64,000 nucleotides of DNA, taken from positions 869,501 to 933,500 of the forward strand of contig NZ_CP050440.1 of assembly GCF_011769525.1 (NCBI RefSeq), read 5' to 3'. Position numbers and translations under genes: made by a program. Below the pieces are notes generated by a model, which was not told the origin of the DNA, did not search any database, and saw only the letters and a program-made list of their open reading frames with translations. The first letter of the stretch is position 1; each line of letters begins with the position of its first letter. Positions 55,246 through 64,000 of this stretch are shown in pieces. The stretch is from Tolypothrix sp. PCC 7910 (GTDB taxonomy: Bacteria > Cyanobacteriota > Cyanobacteriia > Cyanobacteriales > Nostocaceae).

Positions 55246-55271
55246 TACTAAAAATCTACCAAGTTACTGTA
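55246..55271. promoter_or_regulatory. candidate sulfur-regulon dyad, site 7
   Basis: Minus strand: TACAGTAAC, TTGGTAGA, TTTTTAGTA. The 17 bases TGGTAGATTTTTAGTA.. closely copy site 3. It lies mid-way between sfnG (minus) and ssuB (plus) and could control either. Confidence 0.6.
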
Positions 55272-55567
55272 TTTTAATTACATTGCGTAAATTTGCATAA
55301 AATCTCATGGCAAAAATGCCAAAGATTAATATTCCTTAGCTAAGGATGGTAGGTCAAAAGCTCATTTTTATAACTCAGGGTAACAATGCCGATTGTGATT
55401 GCTTGAGACTGCGTAGTTTATATAGTTATCTCTATTCAGAGATATATCTGAGAAAGCAAAAAATCCAACATTGATAGCTAATGAGTAAAGATTTCAAGAT
55501 AGCAGTAAGCAAAATTTCTACATTTATATTCACAGACAATCACTCATAGATTAGGAGGTTTGATCGC

Positions 55568-56362
55568 ATGGCATTGGCAACACGCGGAATGCACTTGACG
55601 TTGAAAGAACTAAGCAAGTCTTTTGGGACAAAAACAGTTCTACAAAATATTGATTTAGAAATTAAGCCAGGCGAATTTGTGGCTATTGTTGGTCGTAGTG
55701 GATGCGGTAAAAGTACAATGTTGCGGCTAATTGCCGGCTTAGATGCACCGAGTGCAGGTGGTGTGTTTTTGAATGATGAACAATCCCACCAGCAAATAAA
55801 TCCCACCATCCGTATGATGTTTCAAGATCCGCGACTTTTGCCTTGGCAACGAGTCATAGCAAATGTGGAACTAGGCTTGCTGGGTTCTAACTCTAAAGCT
55901 TATGTGAGGCAGACAGCTTTACAAGTGCTGCGGGCGGTGGGATTAGAAGACCGCGCGCATGAGTGGCCATCTGTCCTTTCTGGGGGACAGCGCCAAAGGG
56001 TGGCTTTAGCGAGAGCCTTAACTAGTAATCCTTCGCTATTGCTGCTAGATGAGCCTCTAGGGGCGTTGGATGCTTTAACACGCATTGAAATGCAGCAATT
56101 ATTAGAGAATTTATGGCAGGAACAGCAATTTACAGCCCTGTTAATTACTCATGATGTGGAAGAAGCTGTAGTATTAGCAGACCGAGTAGTTTTGATTGAA
56201 GATTGTCAAATTGGTCTGGATGTCAAGATTGATTTTCCCCGCCCTCGTTCTCGGGGAGATGCAGATTTTGCCAAGACAGTTGAGAAGATTTTACAACGGG
56301 TAATGACCAGACAAGAAAGCGATCGCACGTCTGATTATGCCCTTGATTCGGAAGCAGCTTAG
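55568..56362 (+). CDS. ssuB: SsuB-type ABC transporter ATPase
   Basis: A 264-residue ATPase of the nitrate/sulfonate/taurine importer group. Walker [10 protein letters not shown], signature [15 protein letters not shown], Walker [13 protein letters not shown], switch His [11 protein letters not shown]. The segment [13 protein letters not shown] is diagnostic of SsuB/TauB. A strong AGGAGG lies 9 nt before the ATG. No SsuC permease is adjacent, nor anywhere in the window; a DszC-like gene follows instead, 45 nt away. The cognate permease must be encoded elsewhere. Confidence 0.93.
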   Translation: MALATRGMHLTLKELSKSFGTKTVLQNIDLEIKPGEFVAIVGRSGCGKSTMLRLIAGLDAPSAGGVFLNDEQSHQQINPTIRMMFQDPRLLPWQRVIANVELGLLGSNSKAYVRQTALQVLRAVGLEDRAHEWPSVLSGGQRQRVALARALTSNPSLLLLDEPLGALDALTRIEMQQLLENLWQEQQFTALLITHDVEEAVVLADRVVLIEDCQIGLDVKIDFPRPRSRGDADFAKTVEKILQRVMTRQESDRTSDYALDSEAA

Positions 56363-56366
56363 AACA

Positions 56367-56398
56367 ATTCGTAATTCGTAATTCGTAATTCGTAATTG
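56367..56398. repeat. AATTCGT tandem repeat
   Basis: Four AATTCGT units between ssuB and the DszC-like gene. An in-frame TTG at 56396 arises from it and is not a start. Confidence 0.75.
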
Positions 56399-56407
56399 AG
56401 AGGGGCG

Positions 56408-57595
56408 ATGGTACAACTATTAGCTAAAGAAGAATCTCAAGATTGGATTGGAATAGCATCTTCTGTAGCTGCGGAACTGACAGCTACCGCAGTCCAAAGA
56501 GACCAAAAAGCGGGACTTCCAGATATAGAAATTCAACTGTTGCGGGAAAGTGGCTTATTACCTTTAGTCGTACCCAAAGAATATGGCGGGACTGGTGCAA
56601 CTTGGGCAGAAGCTTTTAAAGTGATTCAACAACTCTCAACAGCAGATGGTTCTATTGGGCAGTTGTACGGGAATCATTTAAATTTGACTACTTTAGCTCA
56701 TGTTTCTGGCACAGCAGAGCAAAAAGAAAGATATTACCGCGAAACAGCCGCAAAAAATCTCTTTTGGGCAAATGCCATTAATACACGCGATACCAGACTG
56801 AAAATTACTCCTGAGGGCGAAAATTTTCGGGTTGATGGAGTAAAAAGCTTTGGTACTGGTGTGGCGATCGCAGATTTGCGTGTCTTCTCTGCCCTCCAAG
56901 ATGGAGTAGAAGTGCCCTGGTTATTTGTCATTCCTAAAGACAGGCCAGGAGTAGTTTCTAACCAAGATTGGGATAACATCGGACAACGGCGCACAGATAG
57001 CGACACATTCACATTTCATGATGTATTGGTAAAAAAAGATGAAATCCTGGGATATCCTCATCCTACTGATAGTGCTTTTGGTACATTTTTGGGAATCATC
57101 GCTCAATTAACCAAAACCTACATTTATTTAGGGATTGCCGAAGGCGCATTAGCTGCAGCTAAAGAATACACCAAAACTCAAACTAGAGCTTGGATTACCT
57201 CTGGAGTAGACAGTGCCAGCAAAGACCCATATATTTTGCGGCATTATGGCGAATTTTGGGCAGAACTGCAAGCCGCCATTGCTTTGAGCGATCGCACCGC
57301 CACCCAAGTACAAAAAGCTTGGGATAAAGGCGCTGATTTGACTTTTGAGGAACGGGGAGAAATTGCGATTGCTGTTTTCTCCGCTAAAGCTTTGGTTACC
57401 CGTGTGGGATTAAATATTACCAACGGCATCTTTGAAGTCACTGGAACCAGATCCACAGCTGCTAAATACGGCTTTGACCGCTACTGGCGTGACTTACGTA
57501 CCTTTACCCTCCATGATCCAGTAGATTACAAACTCAATCACATTGGTAATTGGGTACTCAATCAAGAGCTACCGATTATCACTCAATACTCTTGA
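56408..57595 (+). CDS. DszC-like acyl-CoA-dehydrogenase-fold monooxygenase
   Basis: A 395-residue flavoprotein, a distant relative of the three SfnB-type paralogues. Landmarks: LLRESGLLPLVVPKEYGGTGATWAEAFKVIQQLSTADGSIGQLYGNHLN, GENFRVDGVKSFGTGVAIADLRVFSA, DWDNIGQRRTDSDTFTFHDVLVKKDEILG and the ending FDRYWRDLRTFTLHDPVDYKLNHIGNWVLN. In place of the usual Ser/Gly active-site loop it has NAINTRDTRL. The ATG at 56408 follows GAGAGGGG. It is co-directional with ssuB and the O-methyltransferase. Likely uses FMNH2 and O2 on a sulfur compound; substrate unknown. Confidence 0.87.
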   Translation: MVQLLAKEESQDWIGIASSVAAELTATAVQRDQKAGLPDIEIQLLRESGLLPLVVPKEYGGTGATWAEAFKVIQQLSTADGSIGQLYGNHLNLTTLAHVSGTAEQKERYYRETAAKNLFWANAINTRDTRLKITPEGENFRVDGVKSFGTGVAIADLRVFSALQDGVEVPWLFVIPKDRPGVVSNQDWDNIGQRRTDSDTFTFHDVLVKKDEILGYPHPTDSAFGTFLGIIAQLTKTYIYLGIAEGALAAAKEYTKTQTRAWITSGVDSASKDPYILRHYGEFWAELQAAIALSDRTATQVQKAWDKGADLTFEERGEIAIAVFSAKALVTRVGLNITNGIFEVTGTRSTAAKYGFDRYWRDLRTFTLHDPVDYKLNHIGNWVLNQELPIITQYS

Positions 57596-57651
57596 TAAGC
57601 TATCAGGCATGGAGTATTTGTTATTTCTCTCCTACTTCCTCTAGCTGGAAA

Positions 57652-57741
57652 GTGCTGAGTGCTGAGTGCTGAGTCCTGAGTCAGAAGTTAAAAGTTATTC
57701 CCCTTGTCCCCTGATCTTCCAATCCCCAATCCCCAATCCCT
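57652..57741. repeat. GTGCTGA and CCAATCC tandem repeats
   Basis: GTGCTGAGTGCTGA units (57652-57683), then CCAATCCCC units just before the O-methyltransferase start. Confidence 0.75.
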
Positions 57742-58407
57742 ATGCCTCCCATTAAAACTCTGCATCTACCAAACGAACTTTACCAATATCTGTTGTCTAT
57801 CTCTTTGCGAGAGCCAGAATTACTCTTTAAACTGCGGGAAGAGACGGCGCGTCATCCTAGAGCAAATATGCAGGTAGCACCTGAGCAAGGACAGTTTCTT
57901 GGTTTTTTAGTCAAACTGATTGGAGCTAAGAAGACTCTGGAGTTAGGAGTTTTTACAGGTTATAGTTCTCTATCAGTTGCTTTGGCGTTACCTGCGGACG
58001 GTAAAATCATAGCTTGTGATGTTAGTGAAGAATTTACTGCGATCGCGCGTCGTTATTGGCAAGCAGCAGGAGTAGCAGACAAAATTGACTTGCGGCTGGC
58101 TCCAGCTATCGAGACTTTAGATAAATTATTGGCAGCAGGTCAGGCAGAAACCTTTGATTTTGCTTTTATTGATGCCGATAAGGAAAACTATTATGCATAC
58201 TACGAGCGAGTGCTAAAGTTAATTCGCCCAGGTGGGTTAATTGCTGTTGATAACGTGCTTTGGTCTGGACGTGCAGCACAATTAGATATTCAAGACCCAG
58301 CTACTAATGCTATCCGAGAATTTAATAGCAAGCTGCATCAAGACGATCGCATAGATTTAAGCTTGATTTCAATAGCAGATGGTCTCACTTTAGCAATCAA
58401 ACGTTAA
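57742..58407 (+). CDS. O-methyltransferase, caffeoyl-CoA/catechol type
   Basis: A 221-residue SAM-dependent O-methyltransferase of the cation-dependent group. Motifs: LGVFTGYSSLSVALALPADGKIIACDVSEEFTAIARRYW, FDFAFIDADKENYYAYYERVLKLIRPGGLIAVDNVLWSGR, with Asp and Asn ligands for Mg. No signal peptide. It is followed after 6 nt by an SDR gene, so the two form a unit. The methyl acceptor is unknown; homologues methylate catechols and, in cyanobacteria, mycosporine-like precursors, neither of which is indicated here. Confidence 0.92.
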   Translation: MPPIKTLHLPNELYQYLLSISLREPELLFKLREETARHPRANMQVAPEQGQFLGFLVKLIGAKKTLELGVFTGYSSLSVALALPADGKIIACDVSEEFTAIARRYWQAAGVADKIDLRLAPAIETLDKLLAAGQAETFDFAFIDADKENYYAYYERVLKLIRPGGLIAVDNVLWSGRAAQLDIQDPATNAIREFNSKLHQDDRIDLSLISIADGLTLAIKR

Positions 58408-58413
58408 TCGATC

Positions 58414-59163
58414 ATGACAGGTAAATTAGACGGTAAAGTCGCAATTGTTACCGGAGCATCTTCTGGTATTGGTGAAGCCACAGCCCAAGCGCTAGCAGCA
58501 GAGGGTGCAGCAGTAGTTCTGGCTGCTCGCCGAGGCGATCGCTTAAATGCCCTAGCAGAAAAAATTGCTACTAGTGGCGGCAAGGCTTTACCTATTGTTA
58601 CTGATGTGACAGATGAGGCTCAAGTACAGAATTTAGTTGACAAAACAAAAACTGAATTTGGTCGCATAGATATCCTCGTCAATAATGCAGGTATTGCTGC
58701 TGTGGGTGCGATCGATGGTGGGAATACCTCAGATTGGAAGGACATGATTAATCTCAATTTGTTGGGATTGCTTTATGTCACCCATGCTGTCTTACCAATC
58801 TTAAAAGCTCAAGGTGCGGGACATATCGTCAATATTTCATCCGTTGGGGGGCGAACTGCACGAGTTGGGATTGGTGTATATAATGCAACTAAATGGGGTG
58901 TAAACGGGTTTTCAGAATCTTTGCGGCAAGAAGTTTGTAAACAAAATATCCGTGTGACTATCATCGAGCCTGGTTTAGTTAATACAGAAATTAGCGACCG
59001 AGTTTCCGATCCCATTGCCAAACAGAACATTGAAGAACGTCGTCGTTCTGTGACACCTTTAGAAAGTGAAGATATTGCAGCTGCGATCGCGTATGCAGTT
59101 ACCCAGCCATCCCGTGTGAATGTGAATGAAATCCTCATTCGACCAACATTGCAAGAATGGTAA
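58414..59163 (+). CDS. SDR-family oxidoreductase
   Basis: A 249-residue classical SDR with the cofactor motif TGASSGIGEAT, Asn-Asn-Ala-Gly (NNAGIAAVGAI), Ser in IVNISSVGG and YNATKWG catalytic motif. ARRGDRL after the second strand suggests NADP preference. Six nt after the O-methyltransferase stop, so co-transcribed. It resembles clavulanate-dehydrogenase/YdfG-like members. Substrate unknown. Confidence 0.93.
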   Translation: MTGKLDGKVAIVTGASSGIGEATAQALAAEGAAVVLAARRGDRLNALAEKIATSGGKALPIVTDVTDEAQVQNLVDKTKTEFGRIDILVNNAGIAAVGAIDGGNTSDWKDMINLNLLGLLYVTHAVLPILKAQGAGHIVNISSVGGRTARVGIGVYNATKWGVNGFSESLRQEVCKQNIRVTIIEPGLVNTEISDRVSDPIAKQNIEERRRSVTPLESEDIAAAIAYAVTQPSRVNVNEILIRPTLQEW

Positions 59164-59184
59164 ATGCTTAGGAAATAGGGTAAC

Positions 59185-59225
59185 AAGGTTTCAAGATTTA
59201 ATTAGTTATTAAATTTTGAAACCTT
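59185..59225 (+). terminator. terminator-like hairpin
   Basis: AAGGTTTCAA..ATTTAAT and ATTAAAT..TTGAAACCTT pair over about 17 bp, 22 nt after the SDR stop. The following 59226-59494 is AT-rich with no gene. Confidence 0.6.
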
Positions 59226-59494
59226 TATAATTTCGTGGCTAGCCCTAGCTCCAAAATAATAATTGTGGGCTAATCTAGAAACCCTTATGGTAGAAGAGGC
59301 GTTTCTAACTCATATTAGATGTAATTTATATGTTTTAATTACTTTAAGTGCGAATTTATTATAAAAAATTAAGTTGATAATTATAAATTACTTATTATAT
59401 TTTTATTTTTTTAAAAAATATTAGCTAATAAAAATCTTTAATTTACCAGTTGCATTTTTTTGGAAACTGTGGAAGAATTTCCTGTATAGCAAAA

Positions 59495-59520
59495 TACGGT
59501 AAATCAATCAACTTTTAGTA
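59495..59520. promoter_or_regulatory. candidate sulfur-regulon dyad, site 8
   Basis: TACGGTAAA, TCAATCAA, CTTTTAGTA, followed by GTTTGC as at site 4. It lies 134 nt before the binding-protein start. Confidence 0.6.
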
Positions 59521-59653
59521 GTTTGCTAATTACAAATTTCCATCTGCTATCAATATTGCAGGGATAAGCACAGATTTTATAGCTATTTAAGCTACTAAAA
59601 CTGAGGGCGAATCAACATACTTTTCAAGAAGCTTAGAGTTCGTGTCAAAAGTT

Positions 59654-60706
59654 ATGAAAATACCATTTCTTCCACAACGTCGCACTGTATTAAAGCGGAT
59701 GGTGCAATATACATTAGCAGGAGTTTTTGCACTATCAGCACCTTTAACAGGTAGTCTCATTCAAAGTAGTGAAGCACAAACAAAACCCGCAGGTTTTAAG
59801 TCAAAAATCATCAATTTGGCTTATCAAACTTCAGGGGATATAGTTAAAGCCAGAAAATCTGTAGAGCCACGTTTTAAAGCATTGGGTGTAACAGTAAATT
59901 GGGTAGGGCCATTTCCTGCAGGCCCACAACTGATAGAAGCAATGAATGCAGGTAAGGTTGATATCGGTACTGTAGGAGAAACACCCCCAATATTTGCCCA
60001 AGCAGCAGGTGTTACAGAGGTTGTTTATATTGCCGGACGTAGACCTAGTAAAGGGCTAAATCAAGGTATTGTGGTGAGAGCCGATTCTCCAATTAAAAAG
60101 CTTGCAGATATCAAAGGTAAGAAAGTTGCTTTTCAAAGAGGGTCGAATGCTCATTATTTATTAGCAAAAGCTTTGAAGGAAGTAGGCTTAAAAATTAGCG
60201 ATGTGCAAGTTGTTGGCTTAACTCCATCAGAAGCCCGCGATGCTTTTATTCAAAATAAAGTGGAAGTGTGGGTAGCTGGCGATCCTTTTTTAGCTCTTGT
60301 GGAAAAAAGCATCCCTATTCGTAATTTGAGAAATGCATCTGGTATTAACACCTTAGGAGGATTTTATATAGCTAGACGACAATTTGTTTCTGAAAATCAA
60401 GAATTAGTACGAGTATTTTTAGATGAGGCAGACAAAGTTGGAGAATGGGCTGATAAAAATCCATCGGAAGCAGCCAAAGCACTTGCAGGGGAAGTAAAAC
60501 TTGACCCATCAGTTTTAGAAGTAGTGTCACGCCGAACAGTTCGACGGTTAAGATCATTGACACCTTCTATCATTGCCGAACAACAACAGGTTGCTGATTT
60601 CTATTTCCAAGAAAAAATTATTCCCCGCAAAGTCAACATTCGGGATGCTGTACCTCCCTCTGACACATTACGAGCTATCATTCCTCAGAGGTTAGCTAGA
60701 AACTAA
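59654..60706 (+). CDS. ABC substrate-binding protein, SsuA-like (pair with 27256)
   Basis: A 350-residue exported binding protein, closely paralogous to the product at 27256-28293: [66 protein letters not shown] and [25 protein letters not shown]. The leader has twin Arg (QRRTVLKR), a hydrophobic run and SSEAQA. Start at ATG 59654 by alignment with the paralogue; GTG 59642 is an alternative. Dyad site 8 is upstream. It is a single-gene unit with its own terminator and no permease. Replacement of the WAVWDP motif by WVAGDP may alter ligand choice. Confidence 0.92.
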   Translation: MKIPFLPQRRTVLKRMVQYTLAGVFALSAPLTGSLIQSSEAQTKPAGFKSKIINLAYQTSGDIVKARKSVEPRFKALGVTVNWVGPFPAGPQLIEAMNAGKVDIGTVGETPPIFAQAAGVTEVVYIAGRRPSKGLNQGIVVRADSPIKKLADIKGKKVAFQRGSNAHYLLAKALKEVGLKISDVQVVGLTPSEARDAFIQNKVEVWVAGDPFLALVEKSIPIRNLRNASGINTLGGFYIARRQFVSENQELVRVFLDEADKVGEWADKNPSEAAKALAGEVKLDPSVLEVVSRRTVRRLRSLTPSIIAEQQQVADFYFQEKIIPRKVNIRDAVPPSDTLRAIIPQRLARN

Positions 60707-60815
60707 CTAAAGTAATTCGTATGACATTTGTTGATTGTTGACTATTAACTGTAAACCTTCAACAGTAAAAACAAAATTCCTGCAAGGTTGAATGTCACTT
60801 ACGTTAGTGAGATTT

Positions 60816-60848
60816 AGATACCCAACTTTTTCAAAAAGTTGGGTATCT
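60816..60848. terminator. strong bidirectional terminator
   Basis: AGATACCCAACTTTTT, one base, and its perfect inverted copy, a 16-bp stem with T and A runs. It lies between the convergent binding-protein and MFS genes. Confidence 0.85.
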
Positions 60849-60941
60849 AGGTAGCAACTTTTGCTTATGTAAGTACTATAAAATCAAAGATGAATTTTTC
60901 AAAATGCTACGGATAGTACGGAATTTACTGGGAATCTGAGC

Positions 60942-62147
60942 CTATTTCCTACGTCCGCCAAAGTGCAAAATTGCAGCCAAGATTAATAGGGAAAGCCCCA
61001 ATGCACAAACCCCATTCCACTGCCCAATTACCCAACTATAGCTACCAAATAAAGAACCAAGTGCCCCACCAGTGTAGTTAATCACCATATAAACGGTGTT
61101 CAATCGGCTCTCAGCATTAGGAACAAGATTATAAACGCGGATTTGATTGGAAAGGTAAGCGCTATGCATACCCAACTCTAAGATAATTACACCGAAAATC
61201 AGACCCATTAAATGAGTCCCTGTTAGCCAGAGAATTGTAAAGCCGGATAAAGCAAAACAAAGAGCGATACCCACAACGCGCCTTGCACCCCATCTGTCTA
61301 CTAACCTACCAACTAGAGAACTTGTACCAGCTCCCACTAAACCGACTAAGCCAAATAATCCTGCAACCTGACTGTCATAGTTATAGACAGGTGATTCTAG
61401 CAGGAAAACCAGTGTTACCCAAAAGACATTAAAAGCACAAAATATTAAAGCGATATTGAATGCAGCCTCCCGAAGTACAGGCTGTTGATAGGTAAGATGG
61501 GCAAGACTCTGCATCAGTTGCGGATAAGACATCTGTGATGAGGAGCGATTTTCAGGTAATTGCTGACGAATCGCTAAAGCCAGAACAATCATTACACCTG
61601 CAGAAATCCAATAAATTCCCGGCCAACCCAATAGCTTACCCACAAAACCACTTACAGAACGAGCTAGCAAAACACTAATAATTAGTCCACTCATTAAAGT
61701 ACCAATCACCTTTCCGCGTTGGTTGGGCGGGGTGATTTGGGCAACGAAGGGAAGAATTAAATGGGCAACAATGCTGCTAAACCCAAGAAAAAAACTCGCT
61801 ACACCTAGCCAAATGATGTTGGGAGAAATGGCGACTGCAACTAAGGTACAACTTAGTAAGCCGAACATTTTGATAATGAGCTGTTTTCGTTCTAAGCGAT
61901 CGCCTAGCGGCACTAAAAACAATAAGCCTGTTGCATAGCCTACTTGGGTAAGCGTCGGGATAAATCCTACCTGCTGCACAGAGATATGAAAGCTTCTGCT
62001 CATATCTGCTAACAGAGGTTGATTGTAATACACATTTGCTATTGCTAATCCGCAGGCGATCGCTAAGGTAAAAACAGTCATTCGATTTGCTAGCAGATTA
62101 CTAAATGCAGTTGTATCTTTGAGATGAGACTGCTCTTGAAAATCCAT
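60942..62147 (-). CDS. MFS transporter
   Basis: A 401-residue major facilitator with 12 predicted membrane helices. ANVYYNQPLLADMSRSFHIS and the loop GDRLERKQLI (motif A-like) are typical of the YdhP/Bcr-like drug/arabinose exporter group. FVAQITPPNQRGKVIGTLMSGLIISVLLARSVSG carries motif C-like features. Likely a proton-driven exporter. Dyad site 9 lies 270 nt upstream, so it might export a waste product of sulfur scavenging; that is inference. Confidence 0.92.
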   Translation of the reverse strand: MDFQEQSHLKDTTAFSNLLANRMTVFTLAIACGLAIANVYYNQPLLADMSRSFHISVQQVGFIPTLTQVGYATGLLFLVPLGDRLERKQLIIKMFGLLSCTLVAVAISPNIIWLGVASFFLGFSSIVAHLILPFVAQITPPNQRGKVIGTLMSGLIISVLLARSVSGFVGKLLGWPGIYWISAGVMIVLALAIRQQLPENRSSSQMSYPQLMQSLAHLTYQQPVLREAAFNIALIFCAFNVFWVTLVFLLESPVYNYDSQVAGLFGLVGLVGAGTSSLVGRLVDRWGARRVVGIALCFALSGFTILWLTGTHLMGLIFGVIILELGMHSAYLSNQIRVYNLVPNAESRLNTVYMVINYTGGALGSLFGSYSWVIGQWNGVCALGLSLLILAAILHFGGRRK

Positions 62148-62416
62148 AAGTATGTAGTTAATTTGTTAGGTTATCGCTTAAATTGCAGACTATAGCAGAG
62201 ATTTTTCCCACTTCACATCATAGATAAGTCTTATATATTCTTGTTTCTGCCACTACAAATTTTTAGCCATAACTGGTACATAGAAACATTCTCATAAATT
62301 GGTTAAATAGCTCTCATCATAGGCTGGACAATAGCTCACCCAAACTCTGGCATAGTGGGCTATGTCTATGGAAAACAGCAATGAAATATACATTTATATA
62401 CACATATAAATTAAAA

Positions 62417-62442
62417 TACAGTAAATTGATTAGTTTGCCGTA
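62417..62442. promoter_or_regulatory. candidate sulfur-regulon dyad, site 9
   Basis: TACAGTAAA, TTGATTAG, TTTGCCGTA on the plus strand: the best two-fold symmetry of all nine sites. It lies 270 nt upstream of the MFS gene on the minus strand. The rest of 62148-62690 is AT-rich without a gene. Confidence 0.55.
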
Positions 62443-62689
62443 TTTTTTAATAAATATATAGAATAGTTACATAAAATCTTCATAACAGCAAGTTTTTAAT
62501 AGTAAATGTTCAATAGGATTAAAAACATTGTATTAGAGTTGATTATCAAAGCATTCTATCGCCCCAGGTAGAGAGCTATTTGACGAGCGAACTTATGTTA
62601 GCCTTGAATTACATGCTTGATAAATTATATATTGGAGACAAAGAAGACAAGAAGGAAAAGCAAGCAGAGGGAGAAATGGAATTAGTGAT

Positions 62690-62750
62690 TACCCATTACC
62701 TATTCCCTGTTACAAATGACCAATAACCAATGACCAATAACAAATAACAA
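62690..62750. repeat. ACCAATAACCAATGA tandem repeat
   Basis: CCATTACC, then CAATAAC/CAATGAC/AAATAAC heptamer units, the reverse-complement form of the TCATTGG/TTATTTG heptamers at 42855. Confidence 0.7.
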
Positions 62751-62828
62751 ATGGTTCATGAAATCATCTCATTAATAATTTTACTAATTTCTTTTTTTCT
62801 GGTTTGGTTGATTACAGAGCAAGAATAA
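62751..62828 (+). CDS. possible 25-residue single-helix membrane peptide
   Basis: ATG 62751 to TAA 62828 reads MVHEIISLIILLISFFLVW then LITEQE: one membrane helix with acidic ends, similar in size to small photosystem or regulatory membrane peptides. No ribosome site, and the ATG abuts a tandem repeat, so it may be chance. Confidence 0.2.
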   Translation: MVHEIISLIILLISFFLVWLITEQE

Positions 62829-63000
62829 AAACTTTGCTTATATATTTCTTTGGAGGTATACTTGGTTTAAAACTATGTCGATTGAATGACCTAGAAATAG
62901 CTTACTAAAGAAAGACGTTTATTCATCAGCGCGATGACAACATAGGAGCAAGTACAGCAAAGTGTGCTTTGTCTTGTCCTAATCAGTCACATGGAATTAT

Positions 63001-63366
63001 ATGATTAACCGTTTAATTCTTAGTAGCTTATCTTTACTGCTAATTTCTACAGCTACTGCGCCTGTGTTCGCATCTCAAAAAACTGCAGGAAATTCTACAA
63101 CTGTAGCTGCAAACTTACCATCTACAACACAGATACAACCTTTTGATATTGCTGGGATGGCTTATCAAGGTTACTTTAAAAACCAAGGTATTCCTAGCTA
63201 TGGTGAACTTCTTCGAGCTTATCAAGCACAACAAATTACTGCTAAAGATATTGTTCAGGGTGCAGTCAATTCTCACAGGTTATCCTCACAAGCTTTGAAC
63301 GATCAGGGATATATCCATGCAGTGAAAAATTCACTCGATACATTTGGCAGAATTGTCGTTCCTTAG
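63001..63366 (+). CDS. secreted small protein of unknown function
   Basis: 121 residues with a clear Sec signal peptide (MINRLILSSLSLLLISTATAPVFA, cleavage after FAS/ASQ). The mature part is soluble and has no Cys. IAGMAYQGYFKNQGIPSYGELLRAYQAQQITAKDIVQGAVNSHRL looks like a helical repeat-poor domain common in cyanobacterial exported proteins; I do not recognise a family name. A perfect hairpin follows the stop codon. Confidence 0.7.
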   Translation: MINRLILSSLSLLLISTATAPVFASQKTAGNSTTVAANLPSTTQIQPFDIAGMAYQGYFKNQGIPSYGELLRAYQAQQITAKDIVQGAVNSHRLSSQALNDQGYIHAVKNSLDTFGRIVVP

Positions 63367-63375
63367 ACAGCTAAA

Positions 63376-63403
63376 CCACGGTAAACAATTTGATTTACCG
63401 TGG
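63376..63403. terminator. perfect palindrome after the secreted-protein gene
   Basis: CCACGGTAAA, 8 nt, TTTACCGTGG. It sits 10 nt after the stop codon and before the convergent FosX-like gene's end, so a terminator role is likely, although there is no T-run. Its half-sites and 8-nt spacer equal the consensus of the sulfur dyads. Confidence 0.5.
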
Positions 63404-63573
63404 CTAGGTCGAGATTCTTTGATTCTATAGGAATTCGCTTTGATTCGGAGAAATCATTTGTGTAGTAAGGGAACAGGGAACGGGGAATAGGTAAGAAGAA
63501 ATAACAGTGTACTTAGCTTTGCAGAAATCAAATATTAGTTGTATAACAAAAATTTAGTGGGATCGCATAGCAT

Positions 63574-63981
63574 TTATTTGGTAGTTAAATATTTTTGCAA
63601 GCGCTGATTTAAAGTACCTGCGTGTAACTCAAATAAATGATTATCGTAGTCATAAAAATATAGAGAACGTCCTTCACCTTCAACACGGTTTCTATCTTCT
63701 TTGATATCAACTCCTAAACTCTTAACTCTTGCAGCATAGATTTCATAGTCTTCTGCAGCTATTTTAAAAGCTACATGATTATAAGTTTTTTCTGCTAAAG
63801 ATTCACCCTCCATAATCGCAATCCACAAGCCATTGATCAGGAAAAATTTTTCTTTGGCGATAGAGAAAGTTTTCTCTCCACTTGTATAGACTTCTTGAGC
63901 ATCAAATATACTTATAAGAAATTTGCTCATCTTGTCTAAACCTCTGACTATAAATGTAATGTGGCTGATACCTTGAATCAT
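63574..63981 (-). CDS. fosX: FosX-type fosfomycin-resistance protein (VOC family)
   Basis: A 135-residue vicinal-oxygen-chelate enzyme. Metal ligands: His7 (ISHITF), His in YNHVAFKI and Glu in NHLFELHAGTL. VEGEGRSLYFYDYDNHLFELH is the FosX/FosA hallmark. FosX hydrates fosfomycin; chromosomal members in other bacteria confer intrinsic low-level resistance or have other substrates. The ATG at 63981 lies near the window edge, so its promoter is not fully visible. Confidence 0.9.
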   Translation of the reverse strand: MIQGISHITFIVRGLDKMSKFLISIFDAQEVYTSGEKTFSIAKEKFFLINGLWIAIMEGESLAEKTYNHVAFKIAAEDYEIYAARVKSLGVDIKEDRNRVEGEGRSLYFYDYDNHLFELHAGTLNQRLQKYLTTK

Positions 63982-64000
63982 TTTCCCTTCCCCAGAGATT

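Overview
The window looks like the chromosome of a filamentous, probably heterocyst-forming cyanobacterium of the Nostoc type. The signs are many HIP1 octamers (GCGATCGC), heptamer-type short tandem repeats between genes (runs of TCATTTG, CCAATGC, AATTCAA), hairpin-type dispersed repeats, and an NRPS gene with a TubC-like docking start. No rRNA, tRNA or CRISPR array was recognised. All family assignments come from reading motifs and comparing proteins by eye; no database was searched.

Most of the window is an organosulfur acquisition super-locus. It carries seven SsuA/NMT1-type substrate-binding proteins (one without a signal peptide), four MetQ-type lipoproteins, one complete MetN-MetI importer core and one SsuB-type ATPase. 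No SsuC-type permease is present. The enzymes are two-component flavin systems: SsuD-, SfnG- and NtaA/DszA-type luciferase-like monooxygenases plus four DszC/SfnB-type acyl-CoA-dehydrogenase-fold flavoproteins. One gene (19956-22079) fuses a DszA-type monooxygenase to the C-terminal two thirds of a DszB-like desulfinase. Three copies of an uncharacterised putative di-iron (ferritin-like) protein lie beside the metQ, sfnB and sfnG genes. Free methionine-R-sulfoxide reductase, a thiol-dioxygenase-like cupin, MetY and MetX complete the sulfur theme.

Layout: 0.1-6.4 kb, aldo/keto reductase, two binding proteins, fRMsr, a broken SDR gene and a CmcJ-like oxygenase. 7.2-15.1 kb, di-iron protein/metQ/sfnB cassette with decayed gene remnants, GST and an NCS2 permease split by a small mobile element. 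15.2-25.8 kb, core desulfonation operon(s). 25.8-31.2 kb, mixed metabolic genes and one binding protein. 31.3-33.0 kb, IS and pseudogene debris. 33.2-40.7 kb, a single-module NRPS between alpha/beta hydrolases. 41.4-44.1 kb, aldolase, thiol dioxygenase and binding protein. 45.0-49.3 kb, flippase, metY, metX. 49.4-54.9 kb, the minus-strand series sfnG, di-iron protein, metQ, metN, metI, metQ. 55.6-60.7 kb, ssuB, DszC-like, O-methyltransferase, SDR, binding protein. 60.9-64.0 kb, MFS exporter, a secreted small protein and a FosX-like enzyme.

Two observations stand out. First, a 26-bp dyad (TACGGTAAA, 8 nt, TTTTTAGTA) recurs at nine sites, nearly all in front of sulfur transcription units, and would be the operator of a shared regulator not encoded here. 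Second, the locus shows repeated duplication and decay: at least three remnants of monooxygenase and sfnB genes survive between intact paralogues, and two very small insertions (24 and 21 bp) have landed inside HIP1 octamers within genes.
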